Part shown: piece by piece, positions 25,381 through 34,698 of the stretch
Layout of the letters: the number at the start of each line of letters is the position of its first letter
How positions within the stretch are numbered: the stretch's first letter is position 1
Source of the DNA: Paenibacillus_D tarimensis_A
Lineage (GTDB): Bacteria; Bacillota; Bacilli; Paenibacillales; Paenibacillaceae
Length of the DNA: 64,000 nt
Direction: 5' to 3'
Assembly: GCA_041281825.1 (NCBI GenBank)
Contig: CP166298.1
Coordinates: forward strand, 3,348,001 to 3,412,000
Notes under the pieces: model-generated
Told to the model about the DNA's origin: nothing
Seen by the model: only the letters and a program-made list of their open reading frames with translations
The model's database searches: none
Translations under genes and position numbers: made by a program

Positions 25381-26478
25381 CTATACTTGCACCGCCAATT
25401 CCTGCAGCACTTGCTCGAGCGCTTCGATGAAGGCTATATTTTGCTGCTCGCTCCCTACTGTTACCCGGATATGGGTCGGATAATATGTCCAGCGGGCCCG
25501 CGAAATAATTCCTTTTCGGAGCAATCCATCAAATACCTGCCCGGACGGGTGCTTCGCATCAAACATAATAAAGTTGCCGTATGGAGGGAAGTAAGACAGT
25601 CCGAGACGTTCAAATTGTGATTTTAAGTAAGCAAGCCCTTTGGCATTCTGTTCTCGGCAATACGTAATGAAGGAATCGTCCGCGAGCGCCGCCTTTGCAG
25701 CCGCTTGAGCATAACGAGTCGTATTAAATGGCTCGCGTACCTGGTTAATCGAACGGATGACTTCCGGGTGTCCGATTCCGTAACCGATGCGCAATGATGC
25801 CAAACCGTATATTTTGGAAAACGTACGAAGGATGACCATATTCTTATACCGCTGCAGCATCGACAAGCTGTCCGGGTAATCCTGATCGTCGATATATTCG
25901 CAGTAAGCTTCATCCAATACGACCAGCACTTCGCTTGGGACCGACTGCATAAAGGACTCCAGCTCGTCTCTGGTGACGATTGTGCCGGTTGGATTGTTGG
26001 GATTGCATATCCATACAATTTTTGTTCTGTCCGAAATCCGGGACAGCATCGCCGGAAGATCATGCTTTCCTTCGAGCAGCGGAACTTCAATGACCGACGC
26101 ATTCTCGATTTCCGCATTGTGCTTATACTGCGGGAACGTTTCATCCGCCATGATCGTCTCGTCGCCCGGTACGAGGAATGCCCGGGCAATCATTAAGATG
26201 ACTTCGTCGGATCCCGCGCCGAAGATGATCTGATCCGAACCAACACCTAATTTGGCGGCGATGTCGCCCGCGAGCGCCACGCTTGCGCCATCCGGATAAA
26301 TGCTCGTATTCGACAGTTCGGCAACGATAGCCTCCTTAGCCCGCTCCGAGCAACCGAAGGGATTCTCATTCGATGCGAGCTTGATGACCTCGGACAATCC
26401 CAGCTCTCGCTTGACGTCTTCTACGGGTTTCCCCGGCTGATATACGGGAAGATGGACAATATTTGCTTTGGGTTGCAC
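25381..26478 (-). CDS. hisC: Histidinol-phosphate aminotransferase
   Basis: The 365-residue PLP enzyme belongs to the class I/II aminotransferases. The PLP lysine lies in RTFSKIYGLASLRIGYG, with NPNNPTGT and LDEAYCEYI upstream. In B. subtilis HisC at this position also serves in tyrosine and phenylalanine synthesis. The GTG at 26478 is preferred because GAGGTGA precedes it; the frame extends to 26508 without a site. Confidence 0.95.
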   Translation of the reverse strand: MQPKANIVHLPVYQPGKPVEDVKRELGLSEVIKLASNENPFGCSERAKEAIVAELSNTSIYPDGASVALAGDIAAKLGVGSDQIIFGAGSDEVILMIARAFLVPGDETIMADETFPQYKHNAEIENASVIEVPLLEGKHDLPAMLSRISDRTKIVWICNPNNPTGTIVTRDELESFMQSVPSEVLVVLDEAYCEYIDDQDYPDSLSMLQRYKNMVILRTFSKIYGLASLRIGYGIGHPEVIRSINQVREPFNTTRYAQAAAKAALADDSFITYCREQNAKGLAYLKSQFERLGLSYFPPYGNFIMFDAKHPSGQVFDGLLRKGIISRARWTYYPTHIRVTVGSEQQNIAFIEALEQVLQELAVQV

Positions 26479-26691
26479 AATAATCACCTCATAATATTCA
26501 GAAAGCATTCATAACCAATATTGTCTCACATATTGCCTGTTGTGAAAAGTAGTTACCTATAAGTTGCAGAGCAAAAATTCGTCGTCCCTCCACCAGACAT
26601 TAACAGCCGCGCCTCCCAATAAGGTCGATACTTGTCTTCGTTGTAAAGATAGGCTCGTATAAGTGTGAAACGTATACCCTTATTCAAATAA

Positions 26692-26719
26692 AACCTTACC
26701 CTCCAAGGAAGGTAAGGTT
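26692..26719 (-). terminator. Hairpin terminator between trpA and hisC
   Basis: On the minus strand AACCTTACC pairs perfectly with GGTAAGGTT, followed by TTATTT. It lies about 90 nt after trpA and 210 nt before hisC, so it should reduce read-through. Confidence 0.65.
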
Positions 26720-26728
26720 AACTGCTTG

Positions 26729-26792
26729 AAAATAGCGGAATTTTGCGGGCCTATTCCTTATCCTCATATAGAGGGCTAATTTCCGCTATTTT
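26729..26792. repeat. Palindromic element between trpA and hisC
   Basis: AAAATAGCGGAA (26729-26740) and TTCCGCTATTTT (26781-26792) form a perfect 12-bp inverted repeat, with a smaller CCTC...GAGG palindrome in the loop. It is just downstream of trpA and could be a bidirectional terminator or a dispersed palindrome. The rest of the 332-base gap (26479-26810) shows no gene; TATAAGTGTGAAACGTATA near 26660 resembles part of repeat R2. Confidence 0.6.
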
Positions 26793-26810
26793 TTAGTAAA
26801 TAACACCCAG

Positions 26811-27617
26811 CTACAGTTTCAACGTTCTCACATATTCATAGATTTGCCTGAGTCCCGCTTCTTTGTCGGACTCGCTGCTTAACAACGGCAGTGATTCTTC
26901 GATCGTGCGGACAATAGCGCTGCCGACGATGACCCCGTCGCACAGCTTGGCGAAGCGTTCCACCTGTTCCCGGCCTGAAATGCCGAAGCCGACTGCGATC
27001 GGCAGATCGGTAGATTGTCTGACCGTTTCCAGAAAAGCTTCAATCCCCGAATAAAAATCCGAACGCACCCCGGTAACGCCAAGCGAAGAAACACAATAAA
27101 CAAAACCGCGGGCTTTGCCTGCAATACGCGCGATCCGTTCATTCGACGTCGGTGCGACAAGCGGAATGAGGTGAATACCGGTTTCCTCGGCCATCGCCCG
27201 GACTTCTTCATCTTCTTCGATCGGAAGATCGGGGATGATCAGCCCGCTGATTCCTTTTTCCCGCACTAGCCGGAAGAAATGATCCAATCCAAGCTGCAGA
27301 ATCGGGTTATAGTAGGAGAACAAGATAAACGGAATGGTCACGCCGGCGTTTCTGGCATCTTCCGCGGTTTGAATGCAGTCCAGGACCGAGATCCGGTGTT
27401 TCAGCGCCCGTTCGGAAGCCCGTTGAATGACCGGACCGTCGGCGAGCGGATCGGAATAAGGCACCCCCAGCTCAATCATATCCGCCCCGGCCTCTTCCAG
27501 CTTTCGAATAATTTCTATCGTCGTTCCAATATCCGGATCGCCTACCGTCAAGAAAGGCATAAGCGCCGTTTCTCCATTCTCGCGAAGCCGCCGGAACGAT
27601 TCGTCAATGCGGTTCAT
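26811..27617 (-). CDS. trpA: Tryptophan synthase alpha subunit
   Basis: The 268-residue TIM barrel cleaves indole-3-glycerol phosphate. Motifs: MPFLTVGDPD, the catalytic MIELGVPYSDPLADGPVIQ, and AVGFGISGREQ of the phosphate site. It overlaps trpB by 4 nt and is the last gene of trpEDCFBA. An unusual gap of about 330 nt with two hairpins separates it from hisC. Confidence 0.98.
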   Translation of the reverse strand: MNRIDESFRRLRENGETALMPFLTVGDPDIGTTIEIIRKLEEAGADMIELGVPYSDPLADGPVIQRASERALKHRISVLDCIQTAEDARNAGVTIPFILFSYYNPILQLGLDHFFRLVREKGISGLIIPDLPIEEDEEVRAMAEETGIHLIPLVAPTSNERIARIAGKARGFVYCVSSLGVTGVRSDFYSGIEAFLETVRQSTDLPIAVGFGISGREQVERFAKLCDGVIVGSAIVRTIEESLPLLSSESDKEAGLRQIYEYVRTLKL

Positions 27618-28810
27618 TGCTCGGCACCTCCCAAGTAACCCATTATCGCTTCAACATCTTTGTCGCCGCGCCCGGATAGGCTGACGACAATCGTTTGATC
27701 CCGGTTAAGCGTTGGCGCAAGCTTGACGACCTGCGCGATCGCATGAGCAGACTCCAGTGCCGGAATAATACCTTCCGTACGTGACAGAAGCTGCAGTCCT
27801 TCCAGCGCTTCCCCGTCGGTGACCGGAACGTATTCCGCCCTTCCCGCATCTTTCAAGTAAGAATGCTCCGGACCGATTCCCGGATAATCAAGACCTGCGG
27901 AAATCGAATGCGCAGGCTGAACCTGCCCGTACTCGTCCTGAAGGACGTAGCTCAGCGAGCCTTGGAATACGCCGTGCTTTCCTTTGGTCATGGTCGCGGC
28001 ATGCTCGTCCGTTTCAACGCCTTTACCCGCCGCCTCAACACCGATCAGCCTTACGCTCTCATCCTCTACAAACGGGTAAAAAATCCCGATTGCATTGCTT
28101 CCTCCGCCTACAGCGGCGACAACGTAGTCCGGCAGTTTCCCGTGTTCCTCAAGCATCTGCTCTCTTGATTCATCGCCGATCACGCGCTGGAAATTGCGGA
28201 CCATCATCGGGTACGGATGAGGACCCGTCACGGAGCCAAGAATATAGTAAGTATCTTCGACATGGCTGACCCAGTATCGGAGCGTTTCATTACAGGCGTC
28301 CTTAAGCGTCCTTGTGCCCGAAAGCACCGGCACAACCTCGGCTCCCAGCAGCTTCATCCGGAACACGTTGAGCTGCTGACGCTTCGTATCCTCCTCGCCC
28401 ATAAATACTTTACATTCCAGACCAAGCAGCGCGGCTACGGTGGCCGATGCGACACCGTGTTGGCCGGCTCCCGTCTCCGCAATGATCTTCGGTTTGCCCA
28501 TTCGCTTCGCCAGAACGCCCTGGCCAATCGTATTGTTGATTTTATGGGCGCCGGTATGATTCAAATCCTCACGCTTCAGAAAGATTTTTGCGCCGCCCAG
28601 GTGATCGGACAACCGCTCGGCATAGTACAGCGGAGTGGGGCGTCCGGAATATTGCTTTAATAAGAACCGCACTTCAGCAATAAAATCAGGATCCTTGGCG
28701 TAATACTCGTAAGCTTCCTCAAGCTCCAGCAACGCGTTCATCAGCGTCTCCGGCACATATCTTCCGCCGAATTTGCCGAAACGGCCGTTTTTATCCGGTA
28801 CTGCATGCAT
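27614..28810 (-). CDS. trpB: Tryptophan synthase beta subunit
   Basis: The 398-residue PLP enzyme condenses indole and serine. KFGGRYVPETLMNAL opens the protein, the PLP lysine is in TGAHKINNTIGQ, and AAVGGGSNAIG binds the cofactor phosphate. It starts 2 nt after trpF and overlaps trpA, so the two subunits are translated together. Confidence 0.98.
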   Translation of the reverse strand: MHAVPDKNGRFGKFGGRYVPETLMNALLELEEAYEYYAKDPDFIAEVRFLLKQYSGRPTPLYYAERLSDHLGGAKIFLKREDLNHTGAHKINNTIGQGVLAKRMGKPKIIAETGAGQHGVASATVAALLGLECKVFMGEEDTKRQQLNVFRMKLLGAEVVPVLSGTRTLKDACNETLRYWVSHVEDTYYILGSVTGPHPYPMMVRNFQRVIGDESREQMLEEHGKLPDYVVAAVGGGSNAIGIFYPFVEDESVRLIGVEAAGKGVETDEHAATMTKGKHGVFQGSLSYVLQDEYGQVQPAHSISAGLDYPGIGPEHSYLKDAGRAEYVPVTDGEALEGLQLLSRTEGIIPALESAHAIAQVVKLAPTLNRDQTIVVSLSGRGDKDVEAIMGYLGGAEQ

Positions 28811-28812
28811 TG

Positions 28813-29481
28813 TTAGTTCACCCTTTCAACAAATGTGCGAATTTTCACGATATCCTTCGTTCCATTCGTTTCAACACCGCTTGATACGTCGACGCCGTCC
28901 GGCGCGTATTCTGTAACCAATTGCCTGACATTATCCGGATGAAGACCGCCGGCAACATACAGCGGAATGCCTGTGCCGGATAATGCATGCCTAAATTCCG
29001 GCACCCGGTTCCAATCGAATGTTTGGCCCGTTCCGCCGCCCGCCGTATCGATCAGGAGCGCATCTACGGACCCGAGATAAGGCTTGACCAAATCCTCCGC
29101 AGACTGCGGCTGCCCGCTCCCTGAACGGTCCTGTACGGAAAGCGCCTTCCAGACCTCCTTGCCGGTCGTTCGCTTGATCTCCCGGCATAATTCAGCAGAC
29201 TCGCAACCATGCAGCTGAATCACATCGATCGGAGCAACCCGGATCAGCTCCTGCAGCTCCCCGGCTGACGGATTGACAAATACGCCAACCGTCCTAGGCG
29301 CTCTGCCGTCCGCATTCCGAAGCTCCCGGATGGCATTGATCAATTCACCGGCAAGCGCCGGAGAGACCTGGCGGCGACTTGGGGCAAATACGAGACCGAC
29401 CTCATCCACATGAAGCCCCGCAAGCTCGCGAATGGTGGAGACATCCTTCAGCCCGCATATTTTCACCTTTGTGCTCATCAC
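28813..29481 (-). CDS. trpF: Phosphoribosylanthranilate isomerase
   Basis: The 222-residue barrel enzyme shows VKICGLKD at the start (catalytic Cys), VGVFVNPSAGEL, DVIQLHGCE, LLIDTAGGGTGQTFDW (catalytic Asp) and YVAGGLHPDNV. The start is either the GTG at 29481, overlapping the trpC stop, or the ATG at 29478, which overlaps that stop by one base. Confidence 0.97.
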   Translation of the reverse strand: MMSTKVKICGLKDVSTIRELAGLHVDEVGLVFAPSRRQVSPALAGELINAIRELRNADGRAPRTVGVFVNPSAGELQELIRVAPIDVIQLHGCESAELCREIKRTTGKEVWKALSVQDRSGSGQPQSAEDLVKPYLGSVDALLIDTAGGGTGQTFDWNRVPEFRHALSGTGIPLYVAGGLHPDNVRQLVTEYAPDGVDVSSGVETNGTKDIVKIRTFVERVN

Positions 29482-30272
29482 CCGTTGACCGGTCCCATTA
29501 ACCGAAGAACCGCTTCTCCGACATCTTCCTGGCGCATGAAGTGTTCGCCGACAAGCACGCCATGCGCACCAATCCGCTTCAGATAATCAATTTCCGAAGG
29601 GCCGGATATACCGCTCTCGCTAATGACCGTCGTCCCTTGCGGCATAAGATCGATCAATCGCTCGGTCACGGCGATATCGGTTACGAATGTGCGCAGATCC
29701 CGGTTGTTGATACCGATGAGCGTTGCTTTGTTCAGCTCAAGGACCGATTGGAGCTCCTCACGGTCGTGTACCTCCACAAGCACATCCATGCCGAGCGATT
29801 TCGCCAGATCGTAATATTCATTCAACTGAGCCGAAGTAATAATGGCGGCGATAAGCAGCACCGCATCGGCGCCGATAAGACGCGCTTCATAAACTTGGCG
29901 GTAATCGACAATAAAATCCTTGCGGAGCAGCGGAACGTTGACCTGTCCGCGAACCGCCGTCAAATATTCATTGCTGCCCTGAAAGAAATCCCGGTCGGTC
30001 AGCACCGAAATGCAATCGGCTCCGTGAGCTTCATACGCAAGGGCAAGCCGGACCGGATCGAAGCTTTCCCGGATCAATCCTTTGGAAGGGGAAGCTTTCT
30101 TTACTTCGGCAATCAATCCCATCGGCCGCTTCCGGCGCGCTGTCAGCGCCTCTTCAAACCCTAAGCACGGTGGCATGGATGCGATTTGCCGTTCAACTTC
30201 CTCCAGGTTAAATCGCTCCGCCAAATCATCCGCTTCTTTACGTTTCACTGCGACGATCTTATCCAGAAACAT
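29478..30272 (-). CDS. trpC: Indole-3-glycerol phosphate synthase
   Basis: The 264-residue barrel carries LIAEVKKASPSKGLI (catalytic Lys), SVLTDRDFFQGS, LLRKDFIVDYRQVYEAR and GINNRDLRTF. It overlaps trpD by 14 nt and trpF by 4 nt, as usual in the Bacillus-type operon. Confidence 0.98.
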   Translation of the reverse strand: MFLDKIVAVKRKEADDLAERFNLEEVERQIASMPPCLGFEEALTARRKRPMGLIAEVKKASPSKGLIRESFDPVRLALAYEAHGADCISVLTDRDFFQGSNEYLTAVRGQVNVPLLRKDFIVDYRQVYEARLIGADAVLLIAAIITSAQLNEYYDLAKSLGMDVLVEVHDREELQSVLELNKATLIGINNRDLRTFVTDIAVTERLIDLMPQGTTVISESGISGPSEIDYLKRIGAHGVLVGEHFMRQEDVGEAVLRLMGPVNG

Positions 30273-31308
30273 GAGTCAACTCTCCCGTCGTTCGAATCAG
30301 CTGCTGCAGCTTCTCTGCAGCCATGCCGTTTTCTATTAGCTCCAATGCCCGTTGTACGCCGGCCTCAAGCGTACCCGCAGCTCCTCCGACATAAATGCAA
30401 GCACCTGCGTTAGCAGCGACGATATCTCTATAAGCTCCTCGTTCCCCGCCGCTTAATACCCGGCGGATAATTTCCGCGTTCTCCGCTGCGTCTCCGCCCA
30501 GCACTTCCCCAAGAGGGTGCATACGCAAGCCGAGCTGCTCCGGAGCGATATCGTACGTCCGGATTCGGCCGTCTCTGAGCTCAGACACTTGCGTCGGAGC
30601 CGAGATGCTGATTTCATCCAGGCCGTCATGGCTGCTAACGACCATGGCGCGCCCAAGACCGAGCTTGCTGAGCACACCGGCTACCGTTTCGGTTCTCGAG
30701 CGGTCATAGATCCCGAGCAATTGTCTGTCCGCTCCGGCCGGATTGGTGAGCGGTCCAAGCATATTAAAGATGGTCCGAATCCCCAACTCGCGCCTTGGAA
30801 CAGCTGCATGGCGGAGCGAGGGGTGATACAGCTGGGCAAACATGAAGCAAATCCCGATGCGCTCCAGACACTGCCCCGCCTGCTCGGAAGTCAAAGAAAT
30901 ATTAACGCCCAGCGCTTCCAGTACATCGGCGCTGCCCGCTTTGCCGGACATGGCGCGATTGCCGTGCTTGGCCACCCGCACGCCTGCGGATGCGGCGATA
31001 ATGGCGGAAGCGGTCGAAATGTTAAATTTGTGAATGCCCGACCCGCCTGTTCCGCATGTATCAAGAAGCTCTTCCTGACGGGTTAATACCCGGTTTGATT
31101 TCTCGCGCATGACCTGGGCGAAGCCGGTAATTTCGTCCAACGTTTCCCCTTTCATGCGCAATGCCGTTACGACTGCGGCGATCTGTGCAGGTGTTGCTTC
31201 TCCGCTCATGATCAATTCCATCACGCCGGCTGCTTCTTCACGGGACAAATCCGATCCGCCGATTAATTTAGCCAATGCCTGTTGCATCGTCATCGTTTCA
31301 ACCGCCAT
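30259..31308 (-). CDS. trpD: Anthranilate phosphoribosyltransferase
   Basis: The 349-residue enzyme joins anthranilate to PRPP. The family core DTCGTGGSGIHKFNIST is near residue 82, with KHGNRAMSGKAGSADVLEAL and NMLGPLTNPA following. GGGGGAG precedes the ATG, 12 nt after the trpE stop. Confidence 0.98.
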   Translation of the reverse strand: MAVETMTMQQALAKLIGGSDLSREEAAGVMELIMSGEATPAQIAAVVTALRMKGETLDEITGFAQVMREKSNRVLTRQEELLDTCGTGGSGIHKFNISTASAIIAASAGVRVAKHGNRAMSGKAGSADVLEALGVNISLTSEQAGQCLERIGICFMFAQLYHPSLRHAAVPRRELGIRTIFNMLGPLTNPAGADRQLLGIYDRSRTETVAGVLSKLGLGRAMVVSSHDGLDEISISAPTQVSELRDGRIRTYDIAPEQLGLRMHPLGEVLGGDAAENAEIIRRVLSGGERGAYRDIVAANAGACIYVGGAAGTLEAGVQRALELIENGMAAEKLQQLIRTTGELTHVSG

Positions 31309-31320
31309 CGTTCGCTCCCC

Positions 31321-32871
31321 CTAAGCTTTTAAATAATAATCCATATTGGTTACATTCATCCCGTCCCTTTCCGGGGTATTTCCCGGAAACATCGCTTCCG
31401 CCGTCCGGATCGCCTTCAATAAAGCCATCGCTTTATTAACCGTTTCGGTATATTCGCTCTCCGGCACAGAGTCCCATACGATGCCTGCGCCTGCTTGCAC
31501 ATAGGCTTTGCCATGCTTAAAGATGATCGTCCGGATCGTGATGCATGTGTTCAGACTGCCGCCGAACCCCAAATAACCGATTGCTCCCGCGTAAGCCCCT
31601 CGCGCTTCATTCTCCAGCTCGGCAATGATTTCCATCGCGCGGAGCTTCGGTGCGCCCGACACGGTTCCCGCAGGCAGACAGGATACGAATGCGTCAAAAA
31701 AGTCTTTATCCTCCCGCAGCTTGCCGGAAACATTCGATACAATGTGCATGACATGAGAGTAACGCTCGATTTCCATATAGGAATCACAGCGGACGGTCCC
31801 GAATTCCGCAACTCTTCCGATATCGTTTCTTCCGAGATCGACAAGCATCAGATGCTCCGCGCGTTCTTTCTCGTCCGCAAGCAATTCTTTCTCAAGCGCC
31901 AAATCCTCTGCCGGCGTCTTCCCTCTGGGACGGGTGCCTGCGATCGGCCTCGTCTCAACCCGGCCGTCGTTGACCTTGACGAGAGCTTCCGGAGAGGTGC
32001 CGACAATCACTTCCTCGTCCATTTTTAAATAATACATATACGGCGACGGATTCATCGTCCGGAGGACGCGGTACACGTGAAGCGGATCGACATCCGTCTC
32101 TACACTGAAACGCTGCGACAGCACCACTTGGAAAATATCGCCTGCCCGGATATACTCCTTCGCCCGTTCTACATTCGAAATATACTGCTCCTTGGTTACG
32201 TTCGATTGGACATCACCCAGTTCACAGTCGGCTTGTACGTTACCGCCCATTGCAGGCACCGCCGCCGGGTTCTGCAGCTTGACAATCGTTTCTGAGATTT
32301 TTGCAGCCGTTTCCTCATAGGCCGCAGCTATCGCTTCATCCGTTGCACGCTCAGGGATGTGGACATTGCCGACCACCTGGATTTGCTGCTTGAAATGGTC
32401 AAATACAATGACCTGGTCGCAGAACATAAACTGCAAGTCGTTCATGTTCAAATCGTCAATCCGATGGGCGGGAAGCTTCTCATAATACTGCAGCAGGTCA
32501 TATCCGAAAAAGCCGATCGCACCGCCGGTAAACGGAGGAATCTCCGGAAGCGAAGGACTGCGGTACGCGCGCAAGTGCGCCTTAAGCAGTTCAATCGGAT
32601 TCTCCTTCAGCACCTCGATTTGCCCTTGCCGTTCGAGCGTCATTTGTCCGTTCTTACCCGAAATCATCAAAAACGGATCCGTGCCGATAAACGAATATCG
32701 TGCCCATTTCACTCCGCCTTCCACGCTTTCCAAAAGAAATGCGCGGCGCTCGCGGTAAAAGTGCTGGAACAACCGGATCGGCGTTTCGGTATCTGCCATG
32801 ACATGCCGCACGATCGGAATCAAGTTATACTGACCCGCCAATGCGATAACTTTCTGTAATTCATTGGACAT
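31321..32871 (-). CDS. trpE: Anthranilate synthase component I
   Basis: The 516-residue chorismate-utilising enzyme has the N-terminal tryptophan feedback motif LLESVEGG near residue 47 and the catalytic core (VVLSQRFSVET, ETRPIAGTRPRGKT, DLGRNDIGRVAEFGTV, AGAGIVWDSVPESEY). No trpG is in the operon, as in B. subtilis, where PabA serves both pathways. Expression is likely set by the TRAP-type leader upstream. Confidence 0.98.
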   Translation of the reverse strand: MSNELQKVIALAGQYNLIPIVRHVMADTETPIRLFQHFYRERRAFLLESVEGGVKWARYSFIGTDPFLMISGKNGQMTLERQGQIEVLKENPIELLKAHLRAYRSPSLPEIPPFTGGAIGFFGYDLLQYYEKLPAHRIDDLNMNDLQFMFCDQVIVFDHFKQQIQVVGNVHIPERATDEAIAAAYEETAAKISETIVKLQNPAAVPAMGGNVQADCELGDVQSNVTKEQYISNVERAKEYIRAGDIFQVVLSQRFSVETDVDPLHVYRVLRTMNPSPYMYYLKMDEEVIVGTSPEALVKVNDGRVETRPIAGTRPRGKTPAEDLALEKELLADEKERAEHLMLVDLGRNDIGRVAEFGTVRCDSYMEIERYSHVMHIVSNVSGKLREDKDFFDAFVSCLPAGTVSGAPKLRAMEIIAELENEARGAYAGAIGYLGFGGSLNTCITIRTIIFKHGKAYVQAGAGIVWDSVPESEYTETVNKAMALLKAIRTAEAMFPGNTPERDGMNVTNMDYYLKA

Positions 32872-32923
32872 CCCGGATCCCTCCCGAAGAAATGATACAA
32901 ACTGCGAATCGGTAATGAACGAA

Positions 32924-32950
32924 TAAAAAAACTCCTGCCGAAGCAGGAGC
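32924..32950 (-). terminator. trp leader attenuator terminator
   Basis: On the minus strand CTCCTGC-TTCG-GCAGGAG is followed by seven T, 53 nt before trpE. Part of the 5' arm (CTGCTT) can pair with GAGCAG sequences in the upstream GAG repeat, a plausible antiterminator that a bound TRAP ring would prevent. Confidence 0.85.
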
Positions 32951-33094
32951 GGACGATTTCAATAAGAAGATGTGCGAAATCTGAGGCATAACAAAGATTG
33001 CCCTGAAGCTCCCCCTGAACGAAATAAAACCATCGTTATTGCTGGTCATTGGGTATCCTTCCGGCCGGTCCATGTCACACACATTTCACTTGAA

Positions 33095-33134
33095 CTCTTC
33101 TAAGGCTCTGCTCGTCTCATCTCTCTGCTCGCTC
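33095..33134 (-). promoter_or_regulatory. TRAP-binding site: run of GAG/TAG triplets
   Basis: On the minus strand eight triplets occur in 40 bases: GAG at 33132, 33128, 33123, 33116, 33111 and 33106, TAG at 33100, GAG at 33095 (low coordinate of each). Spacers are 1-4 bases, mostly two. This is the (G/U)AG spacing bound by the 11-mer TRAP ring. The run begins about where the transcript should start, as the -10 box TATAAT is at 33139-33144 (its -35 is weak). The site lies between aroH and trpE, as in B. subtilis. Confidence 0.85.
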
Positions 33135-33229
33135 AGCTATTATACAATACTATAATTCCTTATAATGAAATAAAAAGGTAACCCAACTATACACCAGACC
33201 GTTTCCGTTCGTCAACTGAAAATAAAGAA

Positions 33230-33598
33230 TTACTTTGCAGCCAGATCAGGCCGCAGCGCCTGTGCTCCGCCTAAATAGACATGATTGATTTCCGCTTGCG
33301 ATTTGTCCGTGTTGACGAGAACCATCAGCCTGATGCATTTCTCCAGGCTTCCTTTAACCGGAACCTCCAAAGCGCACATCAGCGGCACAAGGTCCCAGCC
33401 CGGCATTTGACGAATCGCTCTTGCCGGGAAAGTATCATCCAAATCGTCCGTCACCGTTACGAATACGCTGCATATATCTTCCGGCACAATTTTATTTTCG
33501 CTAACGATGCCGTTAAGAAGATGGACCGTTGCCTGTAATATCGCTTGCTCTTCATTCGCTTCTACCGTTATTGCCCCTCTGATTCCCCGGACACTCAT
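33230..33598 (-). CDS. aroH: Monofunctional chorismate mutase AroH
   Basis: The 122-residue protein is the trimeric Bacillus-type mutase that turns chorismate into prephenate. It opens SVRGIRGAITVEANEE with the substrate-binding Arg near residue 7, and contains FVTVTDDLDDTFPARAIR and PLMCALEVPV. It follows aroB by 2 nt; the trp leader lies downstream. Confidence 0.97.
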   Translation of the reverse strand: MSVRGIRGAITVEANEEQAILQATVHLLNGIVSENKIVPEDICSVFVTVTDDLDDTFPARAIRQMPGWDLVPLMCALEVPVKGSLEKCIRLMVLVNTDKSQAEINHVYLGGAQALRPDLAAK

Positions 33599-33600
33599 CG

Positions 33601-34698
33601 TTACTCCGCCTCCTCCTTTAACCCTTCAACAATACCGCGTACCTGCTTTGCCGACACGCTCTTGTTGATTTCCACTTTTCCTATCGCAGTCGGCACGATA
33701 AATACCATGGTGCCTTCCTTAAATTTCTTATCATGCATCATCGCTTCCATAATGGCATCGACGTTCAGATGGGCAGGCAGACGTACCGGTAGTCCGCAGC
33801 GCTTCAGCACCCTTTTCGTTACGGAATATACCACTTCCGGAGCGCCGAGCTGCACGCCGAGTTTAGCGGCTCCGACCATGCCGATCGAGATCGCTTCGCC
33901 ATGAAGGATCTCGCTATATTGGCCCACAGCCTCGATCGCATGGCCGATCGTATGTCCAAGATTCAGAATCGCGCGCAGGTCGTTCTCCCTTTCATCCCTG
34001 GACACGACCTCCGCTTTCACGCTGCAGCCTTTATAAAGCGCGTAACCGAGCGCATCCGCGTCAAGCTCAAGCAGCCGGTCAGCATGCTCGTCAATCCAAT
34101 CGACGAATTCCCGATCCCAAATTAAACCTTCTTTAACAACTTCAGCCAGACCGTTCCGTACTTGACGCGGCGGCAGCGACTGAAGCGTATTCAAATCATA
34201 GAATACCATTTCCGGCTGATGGAATGCGCCGATAATGTTTTTGGCAAGCGGATGATTAACGGCTACCTTGCCCCCGACGCTGCTGTCATGCGCCAATATT
34301 GTTGTCGGGATCTGAACGAACCGGACGCCGCGCATATACGCGGCAGCCGCATATCCGGCCAAATCGCCGACAACGCCCCCGCCTAAAGCGATAACGGTGG
34401 AGTTCCGGTCCAGTCCTGTTTGCAGCGCTTTTGTCATTAGCGCTTCAAATTGCGCGAGCGACTTCGATTGTTCCCCCGCCGGAACAACGACTGTTGCTAC
34501 CTGGTATCCCGCCTCCTTCAGCTTCGATTCCACGAGAGGCAGGTAATGCGGAGCCACATGTTCGTCGGAAACAATTAACATAGGCGATTTGGTTCCAATT
34601 GCGTGTTTTTGAAAATATGCGGCTACGTCCTGCAATAAACCTTCCCCGATGTAAATCGGGTAAGAACGGTCTCCGAGATCGACAGTTAGTTCACGCAT
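33601..34698 (-). CDS. aroB: 3-dehydroquinate synthase
   Basis: The 365-residue NAD-dependent enzyme shows VVPAGEQSKSL, the glycine-rich IALGGGVVGDLAGYAAA, and metal-ligand segments LAEVVKEGLIWD and LNLGHTIGHAIEA, with HGEAISIGM. It starts right after the aroC stop. Confidence 0.98.
   Translation of the reverse strand: MRELTVDLGDRSYPIYIGEGLLQDVAAYFQKHAIGTKSPMLIVSDEHVAPHYLPLVESKLKEAGYQVATVVVPAGEQSKSLAQFEALMTKALQTGLDRNSTVIALGGGVVGDLAGYAAAAYMRGVRFVQIPTTILAHDSSVGGKVAVNHPLAKNIIGAFHQPEMVFYDLNTLQSLPPRQVRNGLAEVVKEGLIWDREFVDWIDEHADRLLELDADALGYALYKGCSVKAEVVSRDERENDLRAILNLGHTIGHAIEAVGQYSEILHGEAISIGMVGAAKLGVQLGAPEVVYSVTKRVLKRCGLPVRLPAHLNVDAIMEAMMHDKKFKEGTMVFIVPTAIGKVEINKSVSAKQVRGIVEGLKEEAE

Noticed and set aside
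32872..33170. T-box or Trp-codon leader peptide upstream of trpE
   Set aside because: No GGTGGNACC sequence and no cluster of TGG codons; the GAG-repeat TRAP site explains the leader better.
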